NCBI RefSeq assembly: GCF_000003605.2 | Contig: NW_003124300.1 | Coordinates: 1 to 21,316, forward strand | From: Saccoglossus kowalevskii | Taxonomy: Eukaryota > Hemichordata > Enteropneusta > Harrimaniidae | Length of the DNA stretch: 21,316 nt | Reading direction: 5' to 3' | Shown: piece after piece, positions 21,062 through 21,316 of the stretch | Position numbering within the stretch: the stretch's first letter is position 1 | Layout: the number at the start of each line of letters is the position of its first letter | Made by a program: the position numbers and the translations under genes | The notes under the pieces: model-generated | Database searches by the model: none | Told to the model about the DNA's origin: nothing | The model's input: only the letters and a program-made list of their open reading frames with translations

Positions 21062-21316
21062 CTGCCCTCAATACAACCACTTTATAGTATCTGCCCTCAA
21101 TACAACCACTTTATAGTATCAGCCCTCAATACAACCACTTTATAGTATCAACCCTCAATATAACCACTTTATAGTATCTGCCCTCAATACAACCACTTTA
21201 TAGTATCAGCCCTCAATATAACCACTTTATAGTATCTGCCCTCAATACAACCACTTTATAGTATCGACCCTCAATATAACCACTTTATAGTATCTGCCCT
21301 GAATATAACCACTTGA
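20975..21316 (+). repeat. Module K copy 2, reaching the window end
   Basis: T-D-L-T-T-S-N-T-S-T-D-T with CAATATAACC marks at 21149, 21207 and 21265. It matches 5607-5948 at a constant offset of 15368 bp. The last, incomplete unit reads CCCTGAATATAACCACTTGA. ACTTGA instead of ACTTTA is also seen in the units at 12487 and 19529, so it is a variant within the array rather than proof of an array edge. Confidence 0.85.

Larger units (their letters stand above)
1..21316. repeat. 29-bp tandem repeat array (minisatellite/satellite), 734 full units
   Basis: The entire window is one head-to-tail array. The consensus unit is TATCTGCCC (1-9), TCAATACAACC (10-20), ACTTTATAG (21-29), all in the same orientation. 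Hand parsing gives 734 full units from 3 to 21293. Roughly 35 units deviate in length (28-32 bp) with a net gain of 5 bases, so the parse closes exactly. Substitutions concentrate in the hexamer after TAT and in the CAATACAACC stretch, while ACTTTATAG-TAT changes less. Both window edges lie inside the array: it starts within a unit and stops at ACTTGA within a unit, so no flanking unique DNA or array boundary is seen. The unit contains no ATG on either strand, and its stops reach every frame, so it is noncoding as read. Stretches outside the modules listed below hold only further units of the same kind and nothing else I can recognise. I do not recognise the unit as a named satellite family. 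Confidence 0.98.

Noticed and set aside
1-21316. CRISPR array, because a 29-bp repeat has a CRISPR-like length
   Set aside because: Units abut directly; there are no unique spacers between repeats, no cas genes and no leader.
1-21316. Gene for a repetitive protein
   Set aside because: Stops occur in every frame at most 87 bases apart in consensus units, the unit length is not a multiple of three, and start codons are almost absent.
1-21316. CENP-B box or other known centromere-protein site
   Set aside because: The consensus has no CpG and nothing resembling the TTCG and CGGG halves of the box; the CpG-bearing variants do not form it either.
1-21316. Plasmid-type iterons or a replication origin
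   Set aside because: Hundreds of units with no rep gene, DnaA-box cluster or distinct AT-rich unwinding region; far larger than iteron arrays.
1-21316. Arrays of promoters on the minus strand from CTATAAAG
   Set aside because: Spacing of 29 bp and lack of any downstream gene make it an incidental match. Noted as a low-interest finding only.
1-21316. Transposon, tRNA or rRNA embedded in the array
   Set aside because: Every base is accounted for by the unit parse; no stretch longer than a few bases departs from the repeat.
1-21316. Hairpin-forming palindrome in the unit (ATAGTAT)
   Set aside because: Only three base pairs around one central base; too weak to be a structural element.

Overview
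The whole window is one tandem-repeat array: a minisatellite or satellite with a 29-bp unit that runs from the first base to the last. Written from the conserved TAT, the consensus is TATCTGCCC (positions 1-9), TCAATACAACC (10-20), ACTTTATAG (21-29). Reading the array unit by unit, I count 734 complete units between positions 3 and 21293, plus a 2-base stub at the left and a 23-base partial unit at the right. About 35 units are not 29 bp long (28, 30, 31 or 32). Their net effect is +5 bases, which accounts for the total length exactly. No unique flanking DNA is visible, so the true array is probably longer than the window.

I see no gene, RNA gene, transposon, CRISPR array or recognisable regulatory site. 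The consensus has no ATG on either strand. The + strand has one TAG per unit; because 29 is not a multiple of 3, that stop reaches every frame every 87 bases. The - strand has a TAA and a TGA per unit. The composition (about 38% GC, 9 C to 2 G per unit on the + strand) and a noncoding array of more than 21 kb point to a eukaryotic nuclear genome, such as a subtelomeric, pericentromeric or intergenic satellite. The sequence does not allow a species or lineage call.

The informative structure is in the variants. Most units keep the TATAGTAT/ACTTTATAG core and differ mainly in the six bases after TAT. I use one-letter codes: T = CTGCCC (commonest), S = CAGCCC, D = CGACCC, N = CAACCC, W = TTGGCCC (following TA), V = TTGACCC (following TA), L = CTGCTC, R = CTGCGC, F = CTGCCT, E = CGAATC, G = CTGGCC, K = CTTCCC, Y = CTACCC. 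Secondary marks in the next stretch (CAATATAACC, CAATCAC, CAAACAC, CACCCAC, CAAGAAC, CTCAGTAC and others) give each unit a recognisable identity. Coordinates quoted for units are those of the first base of this hexamer.

Read this way, the array is a patchwork of multi-unit modules copied both next to each other and many kilobases apart, nearly always in register with the 29-bp unit. Left part (1-5 kb): a copy of the taaa/acatt module, a 19-unit duplication near 2.0-2.9 kb, a 13-unit tandem duplication at 2966-3719, and a 5-unit (145-bp) higher-order repeat at 4591-5025. Middle (5-12.5 kb): a 23-unit block duplicated 1451 bp apart (7115 and 8566), an NN-P-NN module, and several copies of a W/S/L/D module. 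Right part (12.2-21.3 kb): the most strongly duplicated section, with in-phase 31-unit and 41-unit offsets between 16.0 and 19.1 kb, a local cluster of CAATCAC units, and long-range copies of modules seen in the left half. This is the pattern expected from unequal exchange and gene-conversion-like copying. I found no evidence of an undescribed gene system; what is worth a second look is the array's internal architecture and a CpG-decay signature among the variants.
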